Below, one piece after another: positions 43,252-52,251 of a stretch of DNA of 64,000 nucleotides. The position numbers were made by a program, and so were the translations under genes. The stretch is from Thermomicrobiales bacterium (GTDB lineage: Bacteria > Chloroflexota > Chloroflexia > Thermomicrobiales > CFX8): positions 574,195 through 638,194 of the forward strand of contig JBAOIG010000002.1 in assembly GCA_037045155.1 (NCBI GenBank), read 5' to 3'. The number at the start of each line of letters is the position of its first letter. The first letter of the stretch is position 1. The notes below the pieces were generated by a model. It was given only the letters and a program-made list of their open reading frames with translations. It ran no database searches and was not told where the DNA came from.

Positions 43252-44877
43252 ATGCACGTCATCCTCGACCGCGACGGTCCAGTTCCAATCTATCTCCAGA
43301 TCGCTCAGCAGATTCGCCAGTCCATTCTGGACGGAGAGCCGGCCACCGGCGCGCGATTGCCGCCGGAGCGGCGGTTGGCCAAGCTTCTCGGAGTCAACCG
43401 CACAACCGTCGTCAATGCCTACCGGGAGCTCGCAGCGGATGGGCTCGTCGCCGGGCAGGTCGGCCGTGGGACGATTGTTACCTACGGCGCGCCCGAGGCA
43501 GAACCGACCCCGACCGGATCTGGCGAATGGCCGCGTTACGACACCAACGGTGGGCGACTATCCGGCTACCTTGTCGAGGCTGGACGGTCGCGCGCGACGC
43601 CGATCCCGTGGGCGCAGCTCTTCACCGCCACGACCGACGTGATGGACGACCCGCTGCTTCGCGATGCGATGACTGTCTCGGCTCGTCCCGATGTCATCCG
43701 TCTGGCAACCGGCATCCCCTCGCCAGAGCTGTACCCGATCGAAGATATCCGCGCGATCTTCGATGAGGCGCTCGGCAATGCCGGCCAGACGCTTCTCCAG
43801 CATACGCCGACCGAGGGATACCCGCCGCTGCGCGACGAGTTGGCGCGCTGGATGGACCGCGCTGCCGCCGCGGCCGGCGCGCCGAGCTCCCTCGACCCGA
43901 ACCATATCGTCGTCGTCGCTGGTTCCCAGCAAGGACTCTATCTGCTGGCCCGGACATTGATCGATCCCGGTGACCTGGTCGTCGTCGAGTCGCCGACCTA
44001 CCTTGGCGCAGCGCAGGTGTTTCGCGCTGCCGGCGCGCGCCTGCTGACTATCCCGGTCGACCAGGATGGCATGCAGGTCGATCTGCTCCAGGAGGTGCTG
44101 CCTCGCCGCCGGCCAAAGCTGATCTATACCCTGCCGACATTCCAGAACCCATCTGGCGCCGTGTTGTCGATGGGCCGGCGGCTGCGCCTGCTCGATCTTG
44201 CCGCCCGCTACCAGATCCCCATCGTCGAGGATGATCCCTATGGCGCCCTGCGTTACGACGGTCGCACACTGCCGACGCTGTCGGCGATCGACCAGGCCGA
44301 GGGGCGGGCGAACGTGATCTATCTCTCGACTGTCTCGAAGATGCTCTTCCCGGGCTTTCGGATTGGCTGGGTATCCGCGCCGAAGCCGGTTGTCGAGCGC
44401 CTGACACTGATGAAGCAGCTGGTCGACCTCGACACCAACGCGCTTGCCCAGCGGGCAGTCTGGGCATTCTTCTCGCGCGGGCTGCTGGATCAGCACCTCG
44501 CCCGCGTCAACCGCGTCTATCCGCAGCGGCGAGACAGGATGCTGGCTGCCCTGGAGGAGTACTGTGGCGACCTCGTCACTGCCAATCGGCCGGAGGGCGG
44601 GATTTATCTCTGGTGCCGGCTGGCCGAAGGGATTCGAGTTCGGGATCTGTTGCCGGAGGCAGCCCGCGAAGGGGTGGTCTTTGCGCCCGGCGAATCGTTC
44701 CACGTCGATGCCGCCTCGGGCCGTGGGCGCTACGATATGCGTCTCAACTTCACCCTGCCCAGCGAGGAAGAGATCGACGAGGGCGTCCGCCGACTCTCCA
44801 ACGCCATCCACCGTCTTGCCGACCGTCGCGAGGCCAATAGCCGCTACCCGCAGCCGGCGCTGACACCGATCGTCTGA
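43252..44877 (+). CDS. MocR-type regulator (GntR HTH fused to class I aminotransferase)
   Basis: 541 aa. Residues ~1-75 are a GntR winged helix (PVPIYLQIAQQIRQSILDGE, LPPERRLAKLLGVNRTTVVN, VAGQVGRGTIVTY). The rest is a fold-type I PLP domain: TLPTFQNPSGAVLSM, IVEDDPYGALRYDG and the lysine in STVSKMLFPGFRIGWV. MocR proteins sense PLP, GABA or related amines. ATG 43252 is chosen (GGGAG upstream); the longer frame at 43198 runs through the inverted repeat. No obvious target gene is adjacent. A true 2-aminoadipate or aromatic aminotransferase with an HTH is the alternative. Confidence 0.85.
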   Translation: MHVILDRDGPVPIYLQIAQQIRQSILDGEPATGARLPPERRLAKLLGVNRTTVVNAYRELAADGLVAGQVGRGTIVTYGAPEAEPTPTGSGEWPRYDTNGGRLSGYLVEAGRSRATPIPWAQLFTATTDVMDDPLLRDAMTVSARPDVIRLATGIPSPELYPIEDIRAIFDEALGNAGQTLLQHTPTEGYPPLRDELARWMDRAAAAAGAPSSLDPNHIVVVAGSQQGLYLLARTLIDPGDLVVVESPTYLGAAQVFRAAGARLLTIPVDQDGMQVDLLQEVLPRRRPKLIYTLPTFQNPSGAVLSMGRRLRLLDLAARYQIPIVEDDPYGALRYDGRTLPTLSAIDQAEGRANVIYLSTVSKMLFPGFRIGWVSAPKPVVERLTLMKQLVDLDTNALAQRAVWAFFSRGLLDQHLARVNRVYPQRRDRMLAALEEYCGDLVTANRPEGGIYLWCRLAEGIRVRDLLPEAAREGVVFAPGESFHVDAASGRGRYDMRLNFTLPSEEEIDEGVRRLSNAIHRLADRREANSRYPQPALTPIV

Positions 44878-45031
44878 GGAATAGAGAAGTAGTAGGGACC
44901 CGGCCCGACCATCCGGCTGCGCTGCTGATCGGCACAGCCCCGGGGAAGACGTGAGCACTCGCTGGCCGGCCCTTTGCTTCCGAACATCTGTTCCGCTACA
45001 GTAACGCCATCTGGTCGAAGCGAGGGGGACG

Positions 45032-45988
45032 ATGACGGACGAGCGCGAGGACGAGATCGAGCGAGTGAGCCAGCCGCCACTGTTCGATGTGACTGGTCGG
45101 AGCAACTACGCGCCGCGGATCGGTGGAATCGGCGCGCTGACGCCACGGTCGTCACTTCCAGTTGCTCGCTACTGGTACCGCCGCTCGCTCGAGCAGGCCC
45201 AACACCCAAAGAACACCGTCGAGTCATACCTCTACGATCTGGCCATCTTCGAGCAAGTCATCGGCCCGAAGCCGATCGACGAGGTGACCTCGCGTGATAT
45301 CGCGCACTACCTCGGCGAGGCCAACACACGCTCGACCCGCAAGCGCCGCCTCACCTCAGTGAGTCAGCTATTCAAGTGGCTCGTGGTGAGCGCGAAGATG
45401 CTGGACACCGATCCGACCGCGTCCTTCTACCCCGACCATATCCCGCTCAAGACGCCGCGTCCACTCTTCGAGACCGAGCAGCGCGCCATCCTCGACGCTG
45501 CCGCCGCTGACTCTTCCCGCGCGGTGATTATCGTCTGGCTGCTGTTGAATCTGGGGCTCTCGCGGGGGGAGCTACTGGCGCTGCGGCGCGATCACGTCGA
45601 CTTCAGCGATCGAGACGCGCCGGTCGTCTATGTCTTCTACGATAACCCTCGCTGGCGCGGGAAAGAGCGTAAGCTGAGCGCCGCCCCCGAGCTGGCCGTG
45701 CTCTACGACGCCTTCGTTGCTGAGTACGTGCCGACCGATCACCTCTTCGAGCTACTGCCGCAATCGGTCAATAAGCTGGTCGAGCGGGTCGCCCGTGCCG
45801 GCGGGATCAGCAAGCAGGTCTCGCCCCAGACGCTGCGCGACACCTACGCCGTCGAGCGCGCGCGCGATGGGGCCGACGAAGAACAGCTGCTGACACTCCT
45901 CGGCCTGGCCGATGATTCTCGCAACCGGATGAGCGTCCGTCGCTACCTCAAGCTGGCCGCCCCGCCGGTCAATGCGCCGACCGTCTGA
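45032..45988 (+). CDS. Degenerate tyrosine-recombinase-like protein
   Basis: 318 aa. A SAM-like N-terminal DNA-binding domain (about 43-135, NTVESYLYDLAIFEQVIG) and a catalytic-domain fold (about 145-308) are clear. However, the usual Arg I is Ser 177 in LGLSRGELLAL (Arg 178 is one residue off), the HxLRH motif is QTLRD (Arg 269 kept, both His lost), and the last His is Leu 292. Tyr 305 (SVRRY) and a possible Lys 211 or 214 remain. Strand cleavage is therefore doubtful. It is not next to att-like repeats or mobile genes. It may be a chromosomal DNA-binding protein derived from XerD. Confidence 0.75.
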   Translation: MTDEREDEIERVSQPPLFDVTGRSNYAPRIGGIGALTPRSSLPVARYWYRRSLEQAQHPKNTVESYLYDLAIFEQVIGPKPIDEVTSRDIAHYLGEANTRSTRKRRLTSVSQLFKWLVVSAKMLDTDPTASFYPDHIPLKTPRPLFETEQRAILDAAAADSSRAVIIVWLLLNLGLSRGELLALRRDHVDFSDRDAPVVYVFYDNPRWRGKERKLSAAPELAVLYDAFVAEYVPTDHLFELLPQSVNKLVERVARAGGISKQVSPQTLRDTYAVERARDGADEEQLLTLLGLADDSRNRMSVRRYLKLAAPPVNAPTV

Positions 45989-46112
45989 ACGCTGATTGCC
46001 GGCCGGTTGCCGTCTCCTGTATCATTCCGGGTTGTGGCCGACGTTTCTTCCTGCCCGTATTCGGGCCGTCGGTTCGAGAGGGTATGAATCCGGACAGGGA
46101 GTAGGGAACGTT

Positions 46113-46337
46113 ATGGCCGGCACATGTGAGATCTGTGGCAAGACCGTCACCTTTGGGCGCAACGTCAGCTTCTCGAAGCGGCGCACCAACCGCGCCTTCC
46201 GACCGAACATCCAGAAGACGCGAGTGCTCTCCAGCGGGCAGCTGACCCAGATTAACGCCTGCACTCGCTGCATCAAGACGCTCGCCAAGCCGGGCATCGA
46301 GCTGGATATCGACAAGGCCCGCAAAGCCCGCGCGTAA
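46113..46337 (+). CDS. rpmB: Ribosomal protein L28 (four-cysteine, zinc-binding form)
   Basis: 74 aa component of the large ribosomal subunit. AGTCEICGKTVTFGRNVSFS holds C5 and C8, and INACTRCIKTL holds C50 and C53, the C+ zinc form. Basic, with RRTNRAFRPNIQKTRV. ATG 46113 has AGGGA upstream. Strong hairpin 28 bp after the stop. Confidence 0.95.
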   Translation: MAGTCEICGKTVTFGRNVSFSKRRTNRAFRPNIQKTRVLSSGQLTQINACTRCIKTLAKPGIELDIDKARKARA

Positions 46338-46365
46338 CCCTCGACGCCGTAATCAATACCGGCCA

Positions 46366-46390
46366 ACGGGCGCCCAACACGGGCGCCCGT
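46366..46390. terminator. Hairpin between convergent rpmB and prmC
   Basis: Perfect 10-bp stem ACGGGCGCCC...GGGCGCCCGT with a 5-nt loop. It lies between two convergent stops and probably ends both transcripts, although the U-tract is weak on each side. Confidence 0.7.
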
Positions 46391-46425
46391 CGCACGTTCA
46401 CACGACATGAATCGCGCGGGGGCGA

Positions 46426-47277
46426 TCACTCCGGGTTGCCGACGATCATGTAGCGCGCGTCTCCGGCCAGGTCTGGCTCGATCCGGGCTGGCCGGCCGGT
46501 GGCCTGCCTGGCAAATGAGACGGCGAACTCTCCCTGCGCCGGATCGATTTCGCCGACGAGCAGCCCCTCCGGCGTGAGCTGGTCGCGCGCCTGACGCAGC
46601 AGAGCACGATGCAGGTCGAAGCCGTCTGGCCCGCCGAACAGCGCGACCGGCGGTTCGCGGCGGGTCGAAGGGTGGCGCTGGTCAGGGCGCAAGTAGGGCA
46701 AGTTGGCGAGGATCAAGTCGAACGGCCCACGCAGGCCGGCCAGCAGGTCGCTCGCAACGAGATCGACCCGGTGACGCAAGCCCAGCCGCTCGCGATTCAG
46801 CGCGGCGACTGCGAGCGCCTCGCGGGAGACGTCGCTCCCGATGATCTGGACGTCGGGCCGATGCTTGCCCAGCTCCGTCGCCAGCGCGAGAGCGATCGCC
46901 CCTGAGCCGGTTCCGACGTCGATTGCCCGGCACGGCCCGGGGTGCGACGCGAGCCAACCCAGCGCCAGCTCGACGAATCGCTCCGTCTCTGGCCGCGGGA
47001 TCAGGACCCGATTATCGACGCACAGCTCGATCGTGCGGAACCAGCGTTGCCCCAGGATATATGCCATCGGCTCGCCAGCCAGCCGACGCTGAAGCAGCTG
47101 CGCGAACAGGGTATCCTGCGCGGCCGGCAGCGGTTCGCCGTAGCGCATGAACACTCCCACCCGATTCAGCCCGGTTGCCTCACGCAGGAGCAGCTCCGCG
47201 TCGAGCTGCGGCGATTCGCTGGTGTCCTCCAGCCGCGACGTCGCGTCCTCGATGGCGTCCCAGATCGTGCGGCTCAT
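46426..47277 (-). CDS. prmC: Peptide chain release factor N5-glutamine methyltransferase
   Basis: Methylates the Gln of the GGQ motif in release factors, 283 aa. An N-terminal helical bundle binds the release factor (LDAELLLREATGLNRVGVFM, ILGQRWFRTIELCVDNRVLI, RPETERFVELAL). The SAM site is DVGTGSGAIALALA, and the catalytic motif reads NLPY in LILANLPYLRPDQ, where most PrmC have NPPY; both occur in the HemK family. ATG 47277 gives the family start. Its target gene prfA lies just upstream in the same direction, a common pairing. The 168-bp prfA-prmC gap is low-complexity (repeated CTCATCCC) with no gene. Confidence 0.9.
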   Translation of the reverse strand: MSRTIWDAIEDATSRLEDTSESPQLDAELLLREATGLNRVGVFMRYGEPLPAAQDTLFAQLLQRRLAGEPMAYILGQRWFRTIELCVDNRVLIPRPETERFVELALGWLASHPGPCRAIDVGTGSGAIALALATELGKHRPDVQIIGSDVSREALAVAALNRERLGLRHRVDLVASDLLAGLRGPFDLILANLPYLRPDQRHPSTRREPPVALFGGPDGFDLHRALLRQARDQLTPEGLLVGEIDPAQGEFAVSFARQATGRPARIEPDLAGDARYMIVGNPE

Positions 47278-47445
47278 CGGGACGAGGGCCAGGTGAGGAA
47301 AGGATGAGGGATGAGGAATGGGGGCCGGTGGGTGGAGGACGGGTGTGTCAGACACGTCGGTCTGACCCCTTGGTTCGCCCTTGTGCCCGTGCAGACCTCC
47401 ACCAATCCACCTCTCATCCCATGTGCCTCATCCCCCATCCCTCCT

Positions 47446-48528
47446 CTATCCCCCCATTCCTGCCATCTGCAATCGCTCGGCCTGGTCGAGCGCCTGAAGC
47501 TCGCGGACGAACGTCTCGATGTTGCCGTCCATGACGCTTGGCAGGTTGCTGAGGTTCAGCTTCAGACGATGATCGGTGACGCGATCCTGCGGGAAATTGT
47601 AGGTGCGGATCTTCTCTGATCGATCGCCACTGCCGATCTGCGAGCGGCGCATGCCGCCACGTTCCGAATCGAGCCGCTGCTGCTCGATGTCGTACAGCCG
47701 CGTCCGCAGGACAGCCATCGCCTTGGCTCTGTTCTTCAGCTGTGACTTCTCATCCTGGCAGGTGACGACGATACCGGATGGAAGGTGGGTGATGCGCACT
47801 GCCGAGTCGGTCGTGTTGACGCTCTGACCACCGTGGCCGGTCGAGCGGAAGACATCCACGCGCAGGTCGTTGTCGTTGATCTGGATATCGACATCCTCGG
47901 CCTCTGGCAAGACGGCAACGGTTGCTGCCGAGGTGTGGATCCGCCCGCTCGATTCGGTGACAGGCACTCGTTGGACGCGGTGGACGCCGCTCTCGTAGCG
48001 CAGATGGCTATAGGCGCCACGACCGCGGACCTCGACAATCGCCTCCTTGATCCCACCGACGCCAGTCTCGTTGAGGGTGAGGATATCGGTCTTCCAGCCC
48101 TGTCGCTCGGCGTAGCGCGAATAGAGACGCAAGAGCTCGGCGGCAAAGAGGCCGGCCTCGTCACCACCCGTCCCGGCGCGAATTTCGACGATCACGTCCT
48201 TCTCGTCGTTCGGGTCTTTCGGCACGAGCAGGGCGCGTAGCCGGGAGACCAGCGGCTCGCGATCGGAGCGCAACGTACCCAGCTCATCACGGGCCAGCTC
48301 GGCCAGCTCCGGGTCGCTATCGTTGGCCATCGCCTCGGCGTCCGCGATCTGTCCCTCCAGTGCCTTCAGGTTGCGGAAGGCGACGACGACATCCTCGATC
48401 TCGGCGCGCTCGCGACCATATTCCATCAGCTTGTCGGGGTCAGTCGCGACGGCCGGATCGGCCATCATCTGGGTGAGCTCGTCGTAGCGGCGATCCAGCT
48501 CTTTGAGGCGGTCGAACATATCGGTCAT
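47446..48528 (-). CDS. prfA: Peptide chain release factor 1
   Basis: Recognises UAA/UAG and triggers peptide release, 360 aa. It has GTGGDEAGLFAAELLRLY, the GGQ catalytic loop in FRSTGHGGQSVNTTDSAV and ITHLPSGIVVTCQDEKSQLK after it. An anticodon-like PVTESSGRIHTSAATVAVLP is close to the usual PxT region. ATG 48528 has AGGAGA at 7 nt. It pairs with prmC downstream, its modifying enzyme. Confidence 0.95.
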   Translation of the reverse strand: MTDMFDRLKELDRRYDELTQMMADPAVATDPDKLMEYGRERAEIEDVVVAFRNLKALEGQIADAEAMANDSDPELAELARDELGTLRSDREPLVSRLRALLVPKDPNDEKDVIVEIRAGTGGDEAGLFAAELLRLYSRYAERQGWKTDILTLNETGVGGIKEAIVEVRGRGAYSHLRYESGVHRVQRVPVTESSGRIHTSAATVAVLPEAEDVDIQINDNDLRVDVFRSTGHGGQSVNTTDSAVRITHLPSGIVVTCQDEKSQLKNRAKAMAVLRTRLYDIEQQRLDSERGGMRRSQIGSGDRSEKIRTYNFPQDRVTDHRLKLNLSNLPSVMDGNIETFVRELQALDQAERLQMAGMGG

Positions 48529-48588
48529 TGTCTGGTCTCCTGATTCGTCAGTGGGCGGTCGCGGTCACGGCGGTTCCGTCGGAGGACG

Positions 48589-49224
48589 CTAGCCGTGGTC
48601 ATCAATCTCGGGGATACCGCTGAACGACCATTCTCCGACCGTGGAATAGGTCGGGCCGGCCGCGCCGAGGATGCTCCGGACAAGCTGCAGCCGGTCGATC
48701 GTGAACGGGATCGAGGGGAGGTTGAGGCCGGCCGCTATCGCCGCGAAGCCAGTTGGCGCGGGCGCGCCATCACGCAGCCGTGCCAGCGTGATATGCGGCG
48801 CGAACGGACGGCTCTCTGGCTTGCCGAACCCAGAGGACGCAGCATCGACCCGCGCTGCCAGCGCGGCGAGCGGGTCGATCGTTCCCGCCAGGCCCAGCCA
48901 GATTACCCGGGGTCGGGCAGCCGACGGGAACGCGCCGGCGGTGGTCGTGCGTATGCGCAACGCCCCGGCGCCTGCGGCAACGGTTGCCAGGCGCATCGAG
49001 AGATCGGATAGTCGGTCGGTGGAGATATTGCCGTAGAACTTCAGCGTCAGGTGGGCCAGCTCCGGCTTCACCCACTTCATCGGCCAGCCACGGAGCGCTA
49101 GCGTCTCTTCAGCGCGACGCATGAGCTCCCGAACCTCGTCGCTGACCGGCACGGCGGCGAAGACGCGCCATGCGGCGGCCTCGCTCTGCGGTCTCTGTTG
49201 CTGTCGTTGTCCGCTCGTCACCAT
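48589..49224 (-). CDS. thpR: RNA 2',3'-cyclic phosphodiesterase (2H phosphoesterase)
   Basis: 211 aa. Two HxTx motifs (HLTLKFYG near residue 58 and PHITLARLRD near 143) mark the 2H phosphoesterase fold; the N-terminal RVFAAVPVSDEVRELM is the ThpR/LigT type. It opens 2',3'-cyclic phosphates, possibly in RNA end repair. ATG 49224 gives the family start; the open frame to 49311 is longer only by chance. Confidence 0.85.
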   Translation of the reverse strand: MVTSGQRQQQRPQSEAAAWRVFAAVPVSDEVRELMRRAEETLALRGWPMKWVKPELAHLTLKFYGNISTDRLSDLSMRLATVAAGAGALRIRTTTAGAFPSAARPRVIWLGLAGTIDPLAALAARVDAASSGFGKPESRPFAPHITLARLRDGAPAPTGFAAIAAGLNLPSIPFTIDRLQLVRSILGAAGPTYSTVGEWSFSGIPEIDDHG

Positions 49225-49352
49225 AACGCTCAAGTATAGTCGACTGACTTGGTTGGCCCCGATCGCGATAATCCATTGGCGCCTCGTGTCGCCAGTGACG
49301 CCGTGGGCCACAATGATGGGGTCGGCGTCTTAGAGCCTTGAAAGGAGATGGC

Positions 49353-49877
49353 ATGGGGAATACGCGCGTTGTGATCGAGACGGCGCTTGGGGAGATCGTG
49401 GCCGAGATCTTCGAGGACCGCGCGCCGATTACCGCCACGAACTTCCTGCGATACCTCGATGCCGGCTTCTACGAGCATGGCCGCTGGTATCGCACGGTTG
49501 TGCCGGATAACCAGCCCGACACCGAGATCCGTATCGAGGTGATCCAGGGTGGCATCAACCCGGAGCGCGAAAGCGAGCGCTTCCCGCCAATTCCGCTGGA
49601 GCGCACGAGCGCCACTGGCCTCCAACATCTGGACGGCACGCTCTCGATGTCCCGCTTTGCGCCGGACAGCGCGCACTCGGAGATCTTCATCTGCATCGGG
49701 GACTGGCCGTCACTCGACTTCGGCGGAATGCGAAACCCCGATGGTCAGGGCTTCGCGGCGTTCGGTCGCGTCGCGCAGGGCATGGACGTCGTCCGGGCGA
49801 TTCAGCAGTCTGCGCGGGACGAGCAACGCCTCGTCCCACCGATTGCGATCGACGTAATTCGCCGCATGGCGGGTTAG
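49353..49877 (+). CDS. Cyclophilin-type peptidyl-prolyl isomerase
   Basis: 174 aa, cytoplasmic, no signal peptide. VVIETALGEIVAEIFEDRAP, the active-site Arg in YEHGRWYRTVVPDN, VIQGGINPERESERFPPIPL, GTLSMSRFAPDSAHSEIFIC and FAAFGRVAQGMDVVRAI follow the cyclophilin order. The middle diverges from standard cyclophilins (longer loop after the first Arg). ATG 49353 follows AAGGAG at 5 nt. It overlaps the convergent membrane gene by 4 bp. Confidence 0.88.
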   Translation: MGNTRVVIETALGEIVAEIFEDRAPITATNFLRYLDAGFYEHGRWYRTVVPDNQPDTEIRIEVIQGGINPERESERFPPIPLERTSATGLQHLDGTLSMSRFAPDSAHSEIFICIGDWPSLDFGGMRNPDGQGFAAFGRVAQGMDVVRAIQQSARDEQRLVPPIAIDVIRRMAG

Positions 49878-50368
49878 CGTCGAGCCAGCCGGTGGGCTGC
49901 CAGCCCGAGCAAGCCGAGAAGAACGAGGCTGCTGGAGATGTGCGGGATACGACGGGCCGCCCAGCGCGGCAGGAAGATGTCCGAGACGGTTCCGCGCTCT
50001 GCCCCCAGGTCCTCGACGATGCCCGTGAGCGGGCAACGGCCGCCGTTGGTAGTGATCACCACCGCCTCGACGCCGACTGACGCCAGCGCCAGCCCCATCC
50101 GGCGCGACCAGCGTCCGCGCAGACCCGACCACGCGAACCAGACAATCAGGCTGGACAGAATCAAGAAGATCAGCGTGTGGGCCAGCTTGACCGCCGTGAT
50201 CACTTGTTGCTGCCAGCCACGCTCGACAATCGCCGGCCGGAGATGTTGCCAGACGCTCGTATCGATCACCGCGCCGAACGGCGCATCAGGCTTCGACCCT
50301 CCGTAGAGAGCGCCGATCGCAGATGTCAGACGCGTGCCTGTCCAATTGTGGGCGTCATCCCGAGTCAT
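49874..50368 (-). CDS. Small membrane protein, DUF2784-like
   Basis: 164 aa with about three hydrophobic helices (VKLAHTLIFLILSSLIVWFA; MGLALASVGVEAVVI; SSSLVLLGLLGLAAHRL). The loop TTNGGRCPLTGIVEDLGA recalls the Gly-Trp-Arg-Cys-Pro-Leu-Thr signature of DUF2784-like membrane proteins. Function unknown. ATG 50368 is assumed. Divergent from pheA with 99 bp between. Confidence 0.6.
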   Translation of the reverse strand: MTRDDAHNWTGTRLTSAIGALYGGSKPDAPFGAVIDTSVWQHLRPAIVERGWQQQVITAVKLAHTLIFLILSSLIVWFAWSGLRGRWSRRMGLALASVGVEAVVITTNGGRCPLTGIVEDLGAERGTVSDIFLPRWAARRIPHISSSLVLLGLLGLAAHRLARR

Positions 50369-50467
50369 GGCCGTCTCCTCTCGGCGTCAGGGCGCGTCGC
50401 GTAAGCCTCGCGCCGCGTATACTCGCACCGTTCATCGTAATTGGCAGCGGAGCGGAGGCGGAGCAGG

Positions 50468-51310
50468 ATGCGGATAGCGTTTCTCGGACCGGTGGGGACG
50501 TTCAGCGAGGAAGCGGCAATGCGTGTTGCCGGTGAGGGCGACGTGCTGATTCCGTTCGCGTCGTTTCCGGCCCTGATCTCGGCAGTCGAGGCGGATGTTG
50601 CCGATGTAGCTGTATTGCCGGTAGAGAACTCAATCGAAGGTTCCGTATCTGGGACGCTCGACCTGCTGATCCACGAGACAACGCTGCAGATCTGTCGGGA
50701 GGTCGTCATCCCGGTCCGTCACTGCCTGGTGACGGTCGCGGGGGCGGAGATCACCGGGATCAAGACGGTTCACAGCCACCCGCAGGCGCTCGGCCAGTGC
50801 CGCCGATTCCTGGAGCGTGTGCTTCCAAACTCCCACCAGACCGCGGCACTCTCGACAGCCGGCGCGGTCGAGGAGGTTGTCAAGCGGGGCGACCCGACCG
50901 TCGCAGCGATCGGTCCGGCCCGCGCCGCCGAGACGTATGGCGCGGAGATCCTGGCTCGAAATATTGAGGACAACCATCAGAACGTCACACGCTTTGTAGC
51001 CCTCGCCGAGCGCGACCATCCGCAGACGGGCAAGGACAAGACCTCATTGACCATTGCGGTGCGCAGCAACGTGCCGGGCTCGCTCTTTGCCGTGCTGGAG
51101 GAGTTGGCCGCAGATTCGATCCAGATGACTCGTCTGGAGAGCCGGCCGGCCAAGAACGTGCTCGGCGAGTACTACTTCCTGATCGACATCGAGGGCCACC
51201 GGCTCGATCCGCAGATTGCCTCGGCGCTGGAGCGGATGCGGGCCAAAACCGATATCTTCAAGGTCTTCGGCTCCTATCCGAAGTTCGCCGAGGAGACGCC
51301 CGAAGACTGA
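50468..51310 (+). CDS. pheA: Prephenate dehydratase
   Basis: Converts prephenate to phenylpyruvate in phenylalanine synthesis, 280 aa, monofunctional (no chorismate mutase domain). Catalytic domain: RIAFLGPVGTFSEEAAMRVA, VAVLPVENSIEGSVSGTLDL and the NVTRFVALAERDH active-site Thr. The C-terminal ACT domain (TSLTIAVRSNVPGSLFAVLE) has the MTRLESRPAKN phenylalanine-binding motif, so feedback inhibition by Phe is expected. ATG 50468 has GGAG upstream. The last 37 bp overlap the convergent methyltransferase. Confidence 0.93.
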   Translation: MRIAFLGPVGTFSEEAAMRVAGEGDVLIPFASFPALISAVEADVADVAVLPVENSIEGSVSGTLDLLIHETTLQICREVVIPVRHCLVTVAGAEITGIKTVHSHPQALGQCRRFLERVLPNSHQTAALSTAGAVEEVVKRGDPTVAAIGPARAAETYGAEILARNIEDNHQNVTRFVALAERDHPQTGKDKTSLTIAVRSNVPGSLFAVLEELAADSIQMTRLESRPAKNVLGEYYFLIDIEGHRLDPQIASALERMRAKTDIFKVFGSYPKFAEETPED

Positions 51311-52245
51311 CACGCGGCTGGCGACGGTGCTCGTTGCAGGACGAGCCGGAGGTACGCGAGATCGCCACTCCGGAAGCCGCTGTTCATCATGGTTCCTTCG
51401 AGAGCCATGAACTCCCGCGTGGGTCCGCGCAGCAGCCTTGGCGAATGTCGCTCGACGATCTCTTGCATTCTCCGCGAGTTGTCCTCCAGAGAGCGCACGA
51501 CATTCTCCGTTATTTGCTCTTCGTCGACGATGATGAAGCCGGCACTGTCGAGCTGGCGATAGAGGTCGGCTAACTGGTCCGCCTTGCGAAAGTCCGCGAA
51601 CAGTAGATAGCCGGAAGGGCGAAGGACGCGATGCGTCTCGCTCAGGAACCTGTCAAAGTCGGGGTAGGCGTGTGACGACTCTATGTTGATTACCGCGTCG
51701 AAGGATGATCCGGGGAACGGGAGCTGCTCGGCGTCGCCCTGAATAAACCGCATCCGTGCGTCGTGATGGTTTGCGATACAGTGGGCGATCGCACGATCCG
51801 CGAAGTCGACACCGGTGACACTGCGCGGCGCCATCGACGTGAGCACGAAAGCCGCGCCGCCGCCGCGCCCGCAGCCAACCTCGAGGACGTCTTTCCCTGC
51901 GAGGTCAATCGCGCCCGCGACGACGCGGTACATCTGGTATCCCCACCGTTCCTGCTCCTTGCCAGGGGGCAGCGTGAGGCTGTTCGTCGCGCCGGCCGGC
52001 GCGTATCCATAGTTCATGACCGAGACGGTTTCCGCGACTCCGCGCCGGTTCACGAACTCGTAGAGCAGCCTGTTCGCCGGCCGCATGGCGAGAGTCCCGA
52101 ATCCTGGAATCAACCGAAAGACGATCGTCAGGAGTGAGATGACGGGGCGAATGCGACGAGCGCGACGTTGCTGGGCGATCGGAACCGCCACAACGCATGC
52201 GAGGATGCCGGCCAGCACCCCCAGCCCGAACCGTTTGATTGCCAT
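51274..52245 (-). CDS. Class I SAM-dependent methyltransferase (membrane-anchored)
   Basis: 323 aa. An N-terminal membrane helix (about 5-24, FGLGVLAGILACVVAVPIA) precedes a Rossmann methyltransferase: VLEVGCGRGGGAAFVL (SAM), FIQGDAEQLPFPGSSFDAVI and HRVLRPSGYLLFADF. SVMNYGYAPAG before it is like the lipid (phthiotriol-type) methyltransferases of mycobacteria, suggesting a lipid or polyketide substrate. ATG 52245 lies next to the end of an SDR remnant on the same strand. Confidence 0.75.
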   Translation of the reverse strand: MAIKRFGLGVLAGILACVVAVPIAQQRRARRIRPVISLLTIVFRLIPGFGTLAMRPANRLLYEFVNRRGVAETVSVMNYGYAPAGATNSLTLPPGKEQERWGYQMYRVVAGAIDLAGKDVLEVGCGRGGGAAFVLTSMAPRSVTGVDFADRAIAHCIANHHDARMRFIQGDAEQLPFPGSSFDAVINIESSHAYPDFDRFLSETHRVLRPSGYLLFADFRKADQLADLYRQLDSAGFIIVDEEQITENVVRSLEDNSRRMQEIVERHSPRLLRGPTREFMALEGTMMNSGFRSGDLAYLRLVLQRAPSPAACQSSGVSSANFG

Positions 52246-52251
52246 CGGTTT

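Noticed and set aside
45032..45988. Genomic island marked by an integrase
   Set aside because: No tRNA, direct repeats, phage or transposon genes nearby; flanking genes are housekeeping and the recombinase is degenerate.
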